From positions 2,963,168-3,027,167 of the forward strand of contig NZ_CP009528.1 of NCBI RefSeq assembly GCF_000970025.1: a stretch of 64,000 bases of DNA, given 5' to 3'. The translations under genes were made by a program, and so were the position numbers. Source of the stretch: Methanosarcina barkeri MS. GTDB lineage: Archaea; Halobacteriota; Methanosarcinia; Methanosarcinales; Methanosarcinaceae. Positions 29,946 to 39,942 of the stretch are shown here, piece after piece. The notes beneath the pieces were generated by a model. The model was not told where the DNA came from, ran no database searches, and was given only the letters and a program-made list of their open reading frames with translations. How positions within the stretch are numbered: position 1 is the first letter of the stretch; each line of letters opens with the position of its first letter.

Positions 29946-31396
29946 CCATTGGTCATCGGTTAAGCATTAAATCCCATCTCCTGTATATGTTTTTATACTA
30001 ATATTATACTCTTTGAATCTATGTCTCCTCGTTTCCCACCTACTCTTGAAGACTCTCTTCGGGAAATATTCCCGAAGAGTGGTTAAGGCAAACTGCCAAA
30101 GAAACTGGTCTTATAGTACGTGAACGTAAAATTTACCCTGTCATTATCTTTTGGGTTTTAACTCTCAGTTTTGGTGTCCGCTTGCAGCGTACACTTGCTA
30201 GTTTAAAACGAGAATATGAAACGGAGTCACGAAAAACCATAAGTGATAGCAGCTGGTACTATCGTTTCACTCCAGAACTTGTTGAGTTTCTTCACCAGTG
30301 TGTAATTCATGGCATGGAAGAGCTTGCAAAAGAACCTGGTAGGAAACTTAGCAAGAAACTCGAAACCTTCCAGGATGTTGTCATTCAGGACAGCACAATT
30401 GTTCGTTTTCACTCTTCTTTAGCAGACAAGTTTCCAGCAGCAAGATCAAGAACAGTAGCTGCAGGCATAAAAGTGGGGGTTATGATAAGCGCAGTTGCTA
30501 ACGGACCTAGAACCGTTGCTCTGTACTCTGAAAAAACAGCTGAGATAAAGACATTAAAAATAGGTCCCTGGATCAAAGACCGTATTCTGCTTGTTGATCT
30601 TGGTTTTTACAAAACTCAGATGTTTGCAAGGGTTGAGGAAAATGGAGGATATTTTGTTTAAAGAATAAGGAAAAATATGGATCCTATTCTTGTTTCTGTT
30701 GAAGTGGGACTTTCTAAGACAAAAAGCAAAGAGTTCGCTGGAAAACCTGTTAGTGAATGTATTAAGCAACTTTCTGGAAAAGATATTGATGCAGTTGTAA
30801 AAATAGAATTCAAAAGAAGAGAGCATAAAGGCAAGCAAAAACAGGACGAGATGATTGTACGTCTTGTTGCAGTCTATAATGACGAGGATGAAAATTACCA
30901 TATTTATAGCACAAATATTCAGAAAGATATTTTGAATGCAAAAGACATTGCAAACCTATATGGAGCAAGATGGGACATAGAACTGCTTTTCAAAGAATTG
31001 AAAAGCAAATACGCACTAGACGTTCTTGAAACAAAGAATGTGCAGGAAATTGAAGCTCTAATCTGGACAGCAATATTGACACGAATCGTTAGCAGAAGAA
31101 TATATTCTCTTGTCAGAAACTCAACAACTTATCCTGAAAAAATGGCTAGATATACACAGTTACGTTGAAGTACAATATTTGCAGAGAATGCATCGGATTT
31201 GTTGACAGTAATTCTGCATAGATGTGGAATTCAAAGAACTTTTGAAACGATAATGAGCGTATATGAAAGTCAAGCATTAGATCCTCATGTAAACAGAGAA
31301 AAATTTAGAGATGAATGGTTTGAGTAAAAAATGAAAGAACTGGATCTAAAAAGAGTAACAGAAGAAGGAAATAAATCCTTAACCGATGACCAATGG
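29946..31396. mobile_element. IS4-type insertion sequence, 1451 bp, with 8-bp target duplication
   Basis: The ends CCATTGGTCATCGGTTAAG (29946-29964) and CTTAACCGATGACCAATGG (31378-31396) are perfect 19-base inverted repeats. The flanking octamer ATATTTTT occurs on both sides (29938-29945 and 31397-31404), so the insertion is recent enough to keep its duplication. The single transposase gene inside is broken. Shorter elements with the same ends lie at 16455 and 36396. Confidence 0.9.
30021..31327 (+). pseudogene. IS4-family transposase, disrupted by a frameshift and two stop codons
   Basis: The DDE transposase is recognised by QDSTIVRF (first Asp), LLVDLGFYK (second Asp) and YGARWDIELLFKELK, which fits the IS4 signature Y-2-R-3-E-6-K. 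Three lesions break it: a one-base deletion near 30077, where IFP passes to EEWLRQTAKE in another frame; an in-frame TAA at 30659 after GGYFV; and an in-frame TGA at 31166 after TQLR. The reading continues beyond each to FRDEWFE and the final stop. It cannot encode an active enzyme without correction, so mobility would need a related transposase elsewhere. Confidence 0.88.
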
Positions 31397-32077
31397 ATAT
31401 TTTTCATATTTTTCTCCCATCCGTTTGAGCACTTTAATTGTTTCTTTATCCATATATTCTCCTGAGCAAGAATACCTATTTCGTCGGAAGTCTGTGTTTT
31501 CTTCTTAACCTGGTTCTAATATTCTTTTGCTCCTTCCAGTCTTGTTCTCAGTTTCTATAAGGATTGATTAACTTTATTACATCGAGAGCGCGGAGAGTCA
31601 CGAAGACTCCGGAAAAGACTCTGGCATTTAGAGGCTGTCCAACAAATACTATTGGTAATATAGCAATTCCCTTTTTTGATTTAAAGGCTTCCGATACCTT
31701 ATTTTTTACATATTTTGCTCTGAAATTGAATTGCCAGACAACCTGCAAAAGACGGGGTGTTCTTAGACCCTGGCACTCCTGGAGCAATAAGGAACTTTCG
31801 TAAGAGCTTGTATTGTATAAACTTATAATGATCTTTATTTTTTTGATAATAACAGCTGAGCGTATTTATAAATGAATTTATACTGTTATCATGTTTTATA
31901 AACAAAAATAAAGCTTTATCAAGCTTTAAACTCGCATTTGGATTTTTATTTAATTCCCTTGGAAATAAGTATGCTTATATTTTAATTTACCCTGTGGTTT
32001 TTGAGTAAATTTATTCTGTTATTTTTGATTACGGGCATACCCGGATCAAATTATGGAAAAAACAGGAGGAAAATTGT
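31397..32077. other. Gap after the insertion sequence
   Basis: On the minus strand an ATG at 31453 with GGAG six bases upstream opens a short frame (MDKETIKVLKRMGEKYEKY) into which the IS inserted; without the IS it would have stopped two codons later, so it was never long. Overlapping 79-codon frames near 31548-31803 have no recognisable features. The right end should hold the promoter of the next gene. Confidence 0.4.
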
Positions 32078-32506
32078 ATGAAAAATAATAGAAAGTTCAT
32101 ATGGAACATAGCAATATCTGTTTTCACCGTACTAATGACGTTGACTTTATTATCTACAGCAGCCTCTGCATCCGTTTATGCATACAAAACTCCCCTTGGT
32201 GCAGGAACTCCTCCGGCAACACAACGTCTAACTGGTGGGGGTAATTACATTGATTATACAGCGGCAGCCGCTTCGAGTACTGATTCGCGACTAGTAAGAT
32301 TTAAGGACCTGTCAAGAGGTAAAGAGACATATATCAGATGGGACTTTGGAGACGGAACCTATAAGCAAGGAACAAAAATTACTTCATCACTAAAAAATCC
32401 GGTACATAAGTTTTCAAAGAAGGGTTCTTATATCAGTTGTCTGACTATCAAGTGCACTGGTTATAAGTGGAAGTTGTGGGTTCATAAGACTATTGTTGTT
32501 AGATAA
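32078..32506 (+). CDS. Small secreted single-PKD-domain protein
   Basis: A 142-residue exported protein. A signal peptide covers about residues 1-33 (FTVLMTLTLLSTAASASV). The mature part is one PKD fold with RFKDLSRGKETYIRWDFGDGTYKQG and a closing strand KGSYISCLTIKC, keeping the WDFGDG motif. It has no membrane anchor at the C-terminus, so it may be released or held by other surface proteins. AGGAGG lies nine bases before the ATG, a strong site. PKD domains mediate protein-protein or polysaccharide contacts in methanosarcinal envelopes; the partner is unknown. Confidence 0.78.
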   Translation: MKNNRKFIWNIAISVFTVLMTLTLLSTAASASVYAYKTPLGAGTPPATQRLTGGGNYIDYTAAAASSTDSRLVRFKDLSRGKETYIRWDFGDGTYKQGTKITSSLKNPVHKFSKKGSYISCLTIKCTGYKWKLWVHKTIVVR

Positions 32507-32962
32507 TTTGAAAAAGACATAAGTTGACTTGGTTAAAAGTTGACTTATCACTTTTACTTTTATACTCCTTGTTTTATACAGTCTATGTAATAGTTATCTC
32601 AACAAATGCCCTCAAAAACTCCTCATTTTTAACTCCCAACTGGAATTTTTAAAAAATAAAAAATAGGATGATATAAACCAAATCCAGCGGCACAATCTGT
32701 TTTCATAAAGGGAATTTTTCTCTGGAAGCATTTGCAGTTATCTACAGCCTGACTGCAAGCCTACCCTTCAAATAGTTTCTCATGCAGGGTCTGGGTTCCT
32801 GGAAAGATCGATTTTATTTACCGGTATACGACCTCTTGTTAGTGTTGACGACATTGCCGGTTGGCTCTGGCTCTAAAAAAACCCGGGATTGCTTATCTAC
32901 AAAATAGCTTTTTTCTGCAACTAGGATCCTCGACGTGTAATTAACTGTCTCGATCATTTGAG
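32507..32962. other. Gap before the hairpin repeat
   Basis: Three frames contain fragments of plausible protein (for example LQIVSHAGSGFLERS) but each is short and without a start, so this may be an old gene remnant or chance. Confidence 0.35.
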
Positions 32963-33143
32963 GTTAAAATAATAAATCTCATTAAAAAATTCAATATCAA
33001 CTACTATATCTACACGATTGAAATTTAATTCAAGTTAATTATATATTACTTACCTCTGATGTTTATGTGCATAGCATAGCGAACAAACAGTATATGAATT
33101 CTCGTCAACTGATCATTGTATGAGAATTCGATTTTACTATTTT
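32963..33143 (+). ncRNA. Dispersed hairpin repeat, copy 1
   Basis: About 180 bases that recur at 39.45 kb. The conserved 3' part holds an 8-bp stem GAATTCTC (33096-33103)/GAGAATTC (33122-33129). Inside the loop, CAA pairs with TTG; in the other copy both sides have changed to CAG and CTG. That compensatory change suggests an RNA structure. Upstream, CATAGCATAGCGAACAA is also conserved. Strand is not proven. Confidence 0.45.
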
Positions 33144-33144
33144 T

Positions 33145-35940
33145 TCAATTTTGCACTGGTACTTTGAACTTTATAACAAACTCAGTCCCAGAACCTCTTT
33201 TTAGTTCAATTTCACCCCCTAACTGGTCCACCAGGACTTCCACTAACTGTAAGCCAAGAGAATTGGAATCTTCTAAATTGAAATCTTCAGTAATACCAAG
33301 CCCGTTATCCGAAACTATTAAAGTAAAATCAGTGTCATTATAATGTTCTGTAGTTCTTCCCTGCTCTTTGTTTGCGTGTTCTGCAGAATCTTCTCTATGA
33401 AGTTTGATTTGAATTTTTCCATGATCTCTACCTAAAAATGCGTACTTCAAGGAATTTGAAACAAGTTCATTAATGATTATTCCCAATGGGACAGCGACAT
33501 CCATATCAAAGAAAATGTTTTCTTCCAGCTCTATGTTCAGGCTCGTATTGACATTTCCAACTCTATAAGTCTGGAACAAATTTTCAACAAGCCTTTCAAG
33601 GTATGCAGAGAAGTTTAATGTATCGGTTCTTTTGCCTTCGTGGAGCTCTTTGTGGATAAGGGCAATTGACATTACTCTGTCCTGACTCTCTTTGAAAGCA
33701 TTAAGAACTTCCACATTCTCAGCACATTTTCTGCTTCGGAACTTTTCAGCCTGCAGGTCAAGAAGGGAAGAGATCACTTGCAGATTATTCTTAATTCGGT
33801 GATGGATTTCTTTTTTTCTGGCTTCTTCGGCTTTTGCCAGTATTTTTTCCGCATTTATTTGCTCAGTAATATCTCTTGCAATAGCTGAGATAGCCTTCAG
33901 CTCTCCAAAAGCGTCAAAAACTGGAGAATAAGTTATTGAAACATTTGTTGTTGTACCATCCTTTTTTAGCCGTAAAGTTCTGTAATGATGGATTTTTTCT
34001 CCATGTTTAACTTTTTCAATTATCTTTTTTATTTTCCCTTTAAGATTATACGGTTCCAGTATTGAGACATTTTTACCCAGAATTTCTTCGGCGGAATAAC
34101 CGTAAATCTGCTCTGCCGTTTTATTCCAGCTGATAATAGTACCATCGAAAGACTCTGTTACAATAGCATCATTTGATGATTCCACAGCATCTGCTAATAT
34201 CCTGATCTTCTCCTCTGCTTTCTTGTGATCTGTAATGTCCTGAATTGTTCCTCTCAATCGAATTGGGCTTTTTTTCTCATCAAAAACAACATCACCCTGT
34301 GCGTGGACTATACGCTCTTCGCCTTCAGCCGAGATAATCCTGTGATCAATGCTAAAGGACTCTCGATTTAAAGCACTTTTAACGACATTGTCCACATAGC
34401 TTCGATCTTCGGGATGTATAAAGTTTAAAAGCTCACTGTATGTATGAAATAACTTTTTGGGGGCATACCCAAAGATACGGCACATCTCATGAGACCAGTA
34501 AACTTCACCGGTATTAAGATCCCAGTCCCAATTTCCAACATGAGCTATTTTTTGAGCTTCAGAGAGTCTTCTCTCTTCCTCCATCAGTGATTCGTAAGCT
34601 TTTTCAAGCTCTGATGTACGTTCTTTAACTTTTGCTTCTAAACTATCATGTGCTCTTTTAAGGGCTTCTTCTGATTTTTTGCGTTCGGTTATATCCTGTG
34701 TTATACCAAAACCGCCGGTTACCATCCCGTCTTTGTCAAATTCAATATATGCTTTTTCACGCACCCATTTAACCTTACCGTCTACGACAATTCGATGTTC
34801 GATGTCGTATGGTTCGCCTTCTAATCCCATATTCCATTTCTTGTCAACATAGTCCCTGTCATCCGGATGAACTTTTGAAAGAAAAGTTTCATAGGTTAAA
34901 GGGACACCTTTTTGGATGCAAAAGATACGGTAATTTTCATCAGACCAGGCTAGTTCGTTTTTACGCACATCCAGACTCCAGCTTCCGATATTTCCCACTG
35001 TTTGAGCACGATTGAAATCTTCCCTGTTTTTCTCTAGCTTATTCACCAGGATCTCGCTTTCTGCAAGTGACTGGGAAAGCTTGAAGTTACTGTAGCTTAA
35101 TTGTGAGAGTATGTTGGCAAGTTTCACGAAGAAAGCCATTTTTTTGTTTACAGCTTCCTTACTTAACCGTGGAACTTTTTCAAATGCTGCTATGTATTCC
35201 TCCTCGTTGAAACCATATTTTCTGGCCTGAGATCGGAAAAGCTCATAGTCCACAGGTTCATCTTCAAAAAAAAACTGGCCTGAGAAAATATTGGCAACGT
35301 GCTTACCGCCTACCATGACAGGAGTCGCTACATCCCACATGTTGTTCTTGCACCTGTAAAGCTTAAACTCTCCAGGGGGAACGCCTACGGATAACTTTAT
35401 GTCGCTTTCTATGCAGTTTTTACAGGTTTCGGGGTGGATTCTATGAAATTTTGTGCAGATATCCTGCCAGGCGACGCCTGCAAGAATATTGCCTTTGAGA
35501 TCGATCAGGCCCATGGGAATATGAACAAGCCTATAGAAATCATCCATGAGAGACTGGATCGCTGGAACATCAATAATATTAGCCAACTCAAGGTTTGCCA
35601 CCTCACCAACTTCACGTCCAGGAGGTTTTTCTTCAAATTTTCTCCAGCCACTTATATCGAATCCGTAAATGTTTACGCATTTTTTTTCAGGTACAGAGTA
35701 AAAACCTACAAAATAAACTCCTTTTCCCGTTTCAATTTTTATTTTTTCGGGTCTATTTAGGAAAATTACGTTCTTCACGATACCTTCAACATAGGATGGC
35801 AGTTTATCTCCTACTGCCACACCCCACTCATGTAATAAGGTTTTACCAGCTTTATTTGAGTACAGGACAGTGCAATCATTTGCCACACTGAGCACAGGAT
35901 TCGGATTTGTTGCCGGAAATAGTTCCAGGTCTGTTGTCAT
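33145..35940 (-). CDS. Sensor histidine kinase: PocR, PAS repeats, HisKA_2, HATPase
   Basis: A 931-residue soluble signalling kinase without membrane segments. After an N-terminal PAS-like part (1-105), residues about 120-290 form a PocR sensory domain with CTKFHRIHPETCKNC and YRCKNNMWDVATPV, whose cysteines could bind a metal or sense redox. Three PAS/PAC units follow (about 310-425, 470-585, 590-705). The kinase core has HisKA_2 HHRIKNNLQVISSLLDLQ with the phospho-accepting His, then an HATPase with INELVSNSLKYAF and SDNGLGI. No receiver domain or partner regulator is adjacent. GGGGG precedes the ATG. The signal may be a small hydrocarbon derivative, as known for PocR domains; this is inference. 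Confidence 0.87.
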   Translation of the reverse strand: MTTDLELFPATNPNPVLSVANDCTVLYSNKAGKTLLHEWGVAVGDKLPSYVEGIVKNVIFLNRPEKIKIETGKGVYFVGFYSVPEKKCVNIYGFDISGWRKFEEKPPGREVGEVANLELANIIDVPAIQSLMDDFYRLVHIPMGLIDLKGNILAGVAWQDICTKFHRIHPETCKNCIESDIKLSVGVPPGEFKLYRCKNNMWDVATPVMVGGKHVANIFSGQFFFEDEPVDYELFRSQARKYGFNEEEYIAAFEKVPRLSKEAVNKKMAFFVKLANILSQLSYSNFKLSQSLAESEILVNKLEKNREDFNRAQTVGNIGSWSLDVRKNELAWSDENYRIFCIQKGVPLTYETFLSKVHPDDRDYVDKKWNMGLEGEPYDIEHRIVVDGKVKWVREKAYIEFDKDGMVTGGFGITQDITERKKSEEALKRAHDSLEAKVKERTSELEKAYESLMEEERRLSEAQKIAHVGNWDWDLNTGEVYWSHEMCRIFGYAPKKLFHTYSELLNFIHPEDRSYVDNVVKSALNRESFSIDHRIISAEGEERIVHAQGDVVFDEKKSPIRLRGTIQDITDHKKAEEKIRILADAVESSNDAIVTESFDGTIISWNKTAEQIYGYSAEEILGKNVSILEPYNLKGKIKKIIEKVKHGEKIHHYRTLRLKKDGTTTNVSITYSPVFDAFGELKAISAIARDITEQINAEKILAKAEEARKKEIHHRIKNNLQVISSLLDLQAEKFRSRKCAENVEVLNAFKESQDRVMSIALIHKELHEGKRTDTLNFSAYLERLVENLFQTYRVGNVNTSLNIELEENIFFDMDVAVPLGIIINELVSNSLKYAFLGRDHGKIQIKLHREDSAEHANKEQGRTTEHYNDTDFTLIVSDNGLGITEDFNLEDSNSLGLQLVEVLVDQLGGEIELKRGSGTEFVIKFKVPVQN

Positions 35941-35999
35941 AATCCCCCTTCAGGCTTCTCTATCTGACGTCGATATGCCTAACTTTACTATATTGTTAT

Positions 36000-36074
36000 G
36001 CCCACTCGCTTGTTTGCCCACTCGCTTGTTTGCCCACTCGCTTGTTTGCCCACTCGCTTGTTTGCCCACTCGCA
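36000..36074. repeat. 16-bp tandem repeat, 4.7 copies
   Basis: Units of GCCCACTCGCTTGTTT lie about 60 bases upstream of the kinase start, within its promoter region or leader. Confidence 0.9.
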
Positions 36075-36395
36075 AGCTAGGGTATCTTCTTTAATTTAAA
36101 AAATATATAGTTTATTAAATTTAAATGCTATCTCAAAACTTGTAATATCGCCAAACTTGAAAAACAATAAAAAAATAGTATCCTCTTCAAATTGAGTAGA
36201 AATCCCTCAATTTCCACTCACTAAGCTTTTTTCTCTGATGATTTGAGCCAGAGATGGTATCTCAAATGTACCTCCGACTCTATCTCATATGTACTGATAT
36301 GCACTTACTTCCAGTTTCTTCACTGTCTGAACAATAGTCATAAATATGTTATCTGCCTTTGTTACTTCCTCTGTTATGGTTTGAAGGCTTACATC

Positions 36396-36535
36396 ATGCG
36401 TCTTCGGTTAAGGAATCAATTAACCATAACATGATCTATAATTATCTACGCATCTTGATTTACTTTACAGGTTTACATAAAAACATGACAATAGTAACAC
36501 GTTTCTAACAGATAGTATCTTAACCGATAACGAAT
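36396..36535. mobile_element. 140-bp degenerate miniature element with IS4-type ends
   Basis: ATGCGTCTTCGGTTAAG (36396-36412) and CTTAACCGATAACGAAT (36519-36535) match the insertion sequence ends at 14 and 15 of 17 positions. The interior is unrelated to the 187-bp element and has no gene. Confidence 0.5.
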
Positions 36536-36594
36536 AAAATTGTTTAAGGTTATTGTCTCCTTTAACGGAATTTGAAGTGGGGACGCGAACATAT

Positions 36595-36612
36595 CCCGTT
36601 GCTTGCAGCGGG
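36595..36612. other. GC-rich hairpin in an AT-rich gap
   Basis: CCCGTTGC-TT-GCAGCGGG can fold into an 8-bp stem with one G-T pair. It stands out from the surrounding AT-rich DNA; no T-run follows directly. Confidence 0.35.
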
Positions 36613-37198
36613 AGGGCGCCAGCGCAACTTTGATTTTGAAAGCCTTATCCTCAACCTTTTCAGGTTTGATCAAAAAGCATAACGGTTGCGGTTCAACGGT
36701 TGCGCTGAGGAAGTAATTTTAGGCATAATATTGCTTTCCGCCCGGGAAGTGGACTAATCGGGAAGCAGACTAATTTTTAGAGTTAAGGTTATTAGCGTCG
36801 TTGATGTCTCTGGTCGCTACAAAGATCGTAGCAGATTAAAGCCAGAGCTATCGCCGGTAAGAAGCGGCGAATATAGGAAAGATGGAGTTATTTTTCCTGC
36901 GATTTACTTCTTTTTCGTGGCAGTAAAATCCGAATGGGAAATTCACTTACACGATGGTCTGTAGTATAGTTAGTTAGAACTATTGAAACTGGAAAATAAC
37001 GAAAAAAGTAGAGCACAGGTATTCTTTCCTGTTTAGAAGTAAGGGAAATTTAGCATAAATATTTAAATTCGAAACTATAATAGAACAAATTCACAATACA
37101 TAAATAACTGGTAGTAAACCATTTATTATTGAGTGGTTTCTGGAGGCCGGTTATACCCTCCGCGAATACTATACTTTGTCCCCAAACATTTCAGGTTT

Positions 37199-37321
37199 TT
37201 AGTTCCGAATATTCTCAATATGCTCCTGAAACCGCTCAAGTTCTTTTTTTACGCTCAGCACTTTTTTTTCGCGCAATACCTTTTCTAAAAAAAGTTTAAT
37301 CAGGTGCTCTGCCTTGTACAC
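37199..37321 (-). CDS. Small coiled-coil ORF downstream of cobyric acid synthase
   Basis: A 40-codon frame from a GTG reads MYKAEHLIKLFLEKVLREKKVL and so on, then ELERFQEHIENIRN and a stop. The heptad-like Leu/Ile/Phe pattern predicts a helix or coiled coil. The frame is open for nine more codons upstream but without ATG. It lies 40 bases after the cbiP stop in the same direction. No ribosome binding site is clear, so it may be a real small protein or a gene remnant. Confidence 0.3.
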   Translation of the reverse strand: MYKAEHLIKLFLEKVLREKKVLSVKKELERFQEHIENIRN

Positions 37322-37361
37322 CTGAAGGTTCTGATGCCTGCAATTCTCATATATTTATATT

Positions 37362-38819
37362 TTATATCCCTATTATTTCGTAGAGTTTTTCCATATCAAG
37401 GTTCTGCTCGACTACATTTGCAAGTTCTTCGTAGGCATCACTTTCAGTCATGGTGTTTTCAGGGATGTACTCAAGTCCTTTTTTCTCGTAGAGGTATTGC
37501 ATAAGGGCGTCTCTTATATTTTTATTGTCGAAGAGCCCATGCAGGTAAGTTCCAATTACCAGGCCTGTTTCATCGATTGCACCGTCATTTCCAAAGATGT
37601 TACGGCAAGAGTCGGTTATGCCCATATGGATTTCATATCCTTTTATTTCCTCTCCGTCTATTGGAGCAAGTATCGGGCCGTAAGCATTCACCTTTTTCGT
37701 GACCTGGATTGTTCTCTTTTTGTATTCTCCGAACTTTGTCCCTATATTCAGAAGCCCCAAACCTTCGAATTCGGCTTCGACTCCGTTTTCAACTCCGGAA
37801 TCATAAATTGTCTTACCGAGCATCTGGTAGCCGCCGCAGATCCCGAAAATCGGGATTTTTCCCTTAAATGCCTGGATTTTCTCGGCCATACCGCTTGCCT
37901 TAAGGTCGAGCAGATCGTTAACCGTATTCTTTGTGCCCGGAATCATGATCGCATCTGGAGTTCCGAGTTCTTCGTCAAGTTCCACATAGCGAATTTTTGC
38001 AGATCTTTCCAAGGGCTCGAAGTCCGTAAAGTTTGAGATTCTTGGCAGGCGGATGACTGCGATCTCGAGTTCGTTTTCGTTTTTTTCGGCTTCTTTATCC
38101 TCAAGTGAAACCGAGTCCTCGGAAGGAATGTTAAGCTTGAAATAAGGAAGTACTCCAAGTACCGGAATGCCGGTCTTTTCTTCAAGCTGTTTCAGACCTG
38201 GCTTCAGGATTTCCAGGTCGCCTCTGAATTTGTTTATAATAAATCCCTTGACATTTTTCCGCACATCTTCTGGAAGAAGTGCAACTGTGCCGTAGAGGCT
38301 TGCAAAAACGCCTCCTCTCTCTATGTCTCCAACAAGGATTATGGGAGCCTGTGTGAGCCTTGCAGTGCCGATATTTACAATATCCCTTTCGTAGAGGTTA
38401 ATCTCGGCGGCCCCTCCAGCTCCTTCCATGACAATAATATCATGTTCTTTGCAGAGCCTTTTGAGAGCTCCTTCAAGGACTTCATTCATTTCTGCAATTG
38501 ACTCGTAGTACTGACCTGCGCTCCTGTCGGCGTAAGGTTCTCCCAGCAGGATTATCTGGGAAACGCAGTCTCCTTTGGGTTTTAGAAGAACGGGATTCAT
38601 ATCGGCAGTGGGCTCAGTGCCTGCGGCTTTTGCCTGGATTGCCTGAGCAATTCCGATTTCCTTTCCGTCCTTTGTAATCCAGGAATTCAGGCTCATGTTC
38701 TGAGCCTTGAAGGGGGCAACCCTGTATTCTCTTGAAAGGATTCTGCATATGGCAGTCACGACGGAACTTTTTCCAACATGGGAGGCAGTTCCCAGGATCA
38801 AGACGCTGTTCTTTTCCAT
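37362..38819 (-). CDS. cbiP: Cobyric acid synthase
   Basis: A 485-residue CobQ/CbiP amidotransferase that amidates four side-chain carboxylates of adenosylcobyrinate diamide using glutamine and ATP, in corrinoid synthesis. The N-terminal dethiobiotin-synthetase-like domain has the P-loop GTASHVGKSSVV near residue 11 and MEGAGGAAE near 125. The C-terminal class I glutaminase-like domain has the nucleophile in FGICGGYQMLG near 327 and the catalytic His in GTYLHGLFD near 430. Methanogens need cobamides for methyltransferases. AGGTG about nine bases before the ATG at 38819 favours it over an upstream GTG. TATA-like TTTATAAGAATTATAAAA lies upstream. Confidence 0.92.
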   Translation of the reverse strand: MEKNSVLILGTASHVGKSSVVTAICRILSREYRVAPFKAQNMSLNSWITKDGKEIGIAQAIQAKAAGTEPTADMNPVLLKPKGDCVSQIILLGEPYADRSAGQYYESIAEMNEVLEGALKRLCKEHDIIVMEGAGGAAEINLYERDIVNIGTARLTQAPIILVGDIERGGVFASLYGTVALLPEDVRKNVKGFIINKFRGDLEILKPGLKQLEEKTGIPVLGVLPYFKLNIPSEDSVSLEDKEAEKNENELEIAVIRLPRISNFTDFEPLERSAKIRYVELDEELGTPDAIMIPGTKNTVNDLLDLKASGMAEKIQAFKGKIPIFGICGGYQMLGKTIYDSGVENGVEAEFEGLGLLNIGTKFGEYKKRTIQVTKKVNAYGPILAPIDGEEIKGYEIHMGITDSCRNIFGNDGAIDETGLVIGTYLHGLFDNKNIRDALMQYLYEKKGLEYIPENTMTESDAYEELANVVEQNLDMEKLYEIIGI

Positions 38820-39942
38820 TTTTACCACACCTTCTGCTCGAACACTTATTTTAAACTTACTTTTATAATTCTTATAAATCGGCTGTTATTTTTCTCCCGA
38901 GGATGAAAGTCAAGTAAACTTGTTTATTTTTAATATTTCTTTTCTTATACTTCAACTAAAGAATAAATACTTTCGGATTCACTACAGGTTTTGTTTCTCT
39001 GCTTTAAAAAACTGGCCGAACTTTAGGCTTTTACCTTTTTAGCTAAACCTGAAAAACTACTTTTTCCTCAGATATCTTTCTATTATATAACATTGAAATG
39101 ACATTTACCGGAATCAACCCTGGAATCTTTAGAACAATTGCCATCTAGTGTTTTGATTCCAAAATCGATTCCTTATTTCCTAGAAAAATCTATGATCATT
39201 GGATCTATTCAAAATTCAATTTTTATGAACCTACTTAGGAATCGCAGTACTAGAATACTTTCAATAACGTAATCACTATTTTATACAAGTATTTTAAGCA
39301 GGTAGTTCCACAGTATGGATAAGTGAAACTAGAAGTGAAACTAGATACTGATTAAAGACAATAATAAAGTACAGATAGGTTTTCCTCTTCTACATTTGCC
39401 ATTATTGAATTATTTCTAAAAATTATATAATCCAGTAAAAAATGGTAACGCTGTTAAAATAATCATTCTCATTAAACATTTCAACGTCAACCAATATCCC
39501 TTTGAATTTAAAAATTAATTCCAGTTAATTATATATCGTTTTTAGCTGATGTTTACATACCAAAGCATAGCGAACAAGAGCGAACAAAAACCTTGTGCAG
39601 AATTCTCATCAGCTGATCACTGTATGAGAATTCTATTTTCCTATTTTCCTATTCTGTATTTTCGATTCTGTATAACTTTAAGTAATCTTTTATATTTTCA
39701 ACACGAGATCCTTGCGATCTTTTTTAGATATTGATTCGATCAATAGTCTGATACTGTGTAAAATATGTTATAAATGTTTTATATTTCGTTTGTTCTCTGC
39801 TAATTTTTCGGTTGCATTTTAGTTACTTTTTAATTTATCTTTCTCTTTTGACTTATTAATCCTTTAATCTCTGAAATAATCTACAGGAAAAGGTTCCTAT
39901 AGGTACATCTATAACATATTTTAATTCAGGAGGTATTTTAAA
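38820..39942. other. 1.1-kb gap upstream of cbiP
   Basis: No gene is seen. It contains the second hairpin repeat and a short doubled phrase GTGAAACTAGA near 39326-39346. The cbiP promoter lies at the left. Confidence 0.5.
39453..39650 (+). ncRNA. Dispersed hairpin repeat, copy 2
   Basis: It shares GTTAAAATAAT, TCTCATTAAA, CAGTTAATTATATAT, GATGTTTA and CATAGCGAACAA with copy 1 in the same order. The hairpin is GAATTCTC (39600-39607)/GAGAATTC (39626-39633) with the inner pair CAG/CTG. GAGCGAACAA is doubled here. Confidence 0.45.

Larger units (their letters stand above)
35941..37198. other. 1.3-kb gap between kinase and cobyric acid synthase region
   Basis: It holds a 16-base repeat, a 140-base IS-derived element and a GC-rich hairpin listed separately. 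A frame of about 55 codons near 36790-36965 has no start codon and no known family. Nothing else is visible. Confidence 0.45.

Noticed and set aside
31548..31803. Two overlapping 79-codon frames on opposite strands
   Set aside because: Neither has a ribosome site or known fold; probably chance in a gap.
36473..36673. 66-codon minus-strand frame
   Set aside because: It runs through the 140-bp element end and a GC-rich hairpin, with no ribosome site.
36790..36965. Frame reading VISVVDVSGRYKDRS and onward
   Set aside because: No start codon, a stop just upstream, and no known family.
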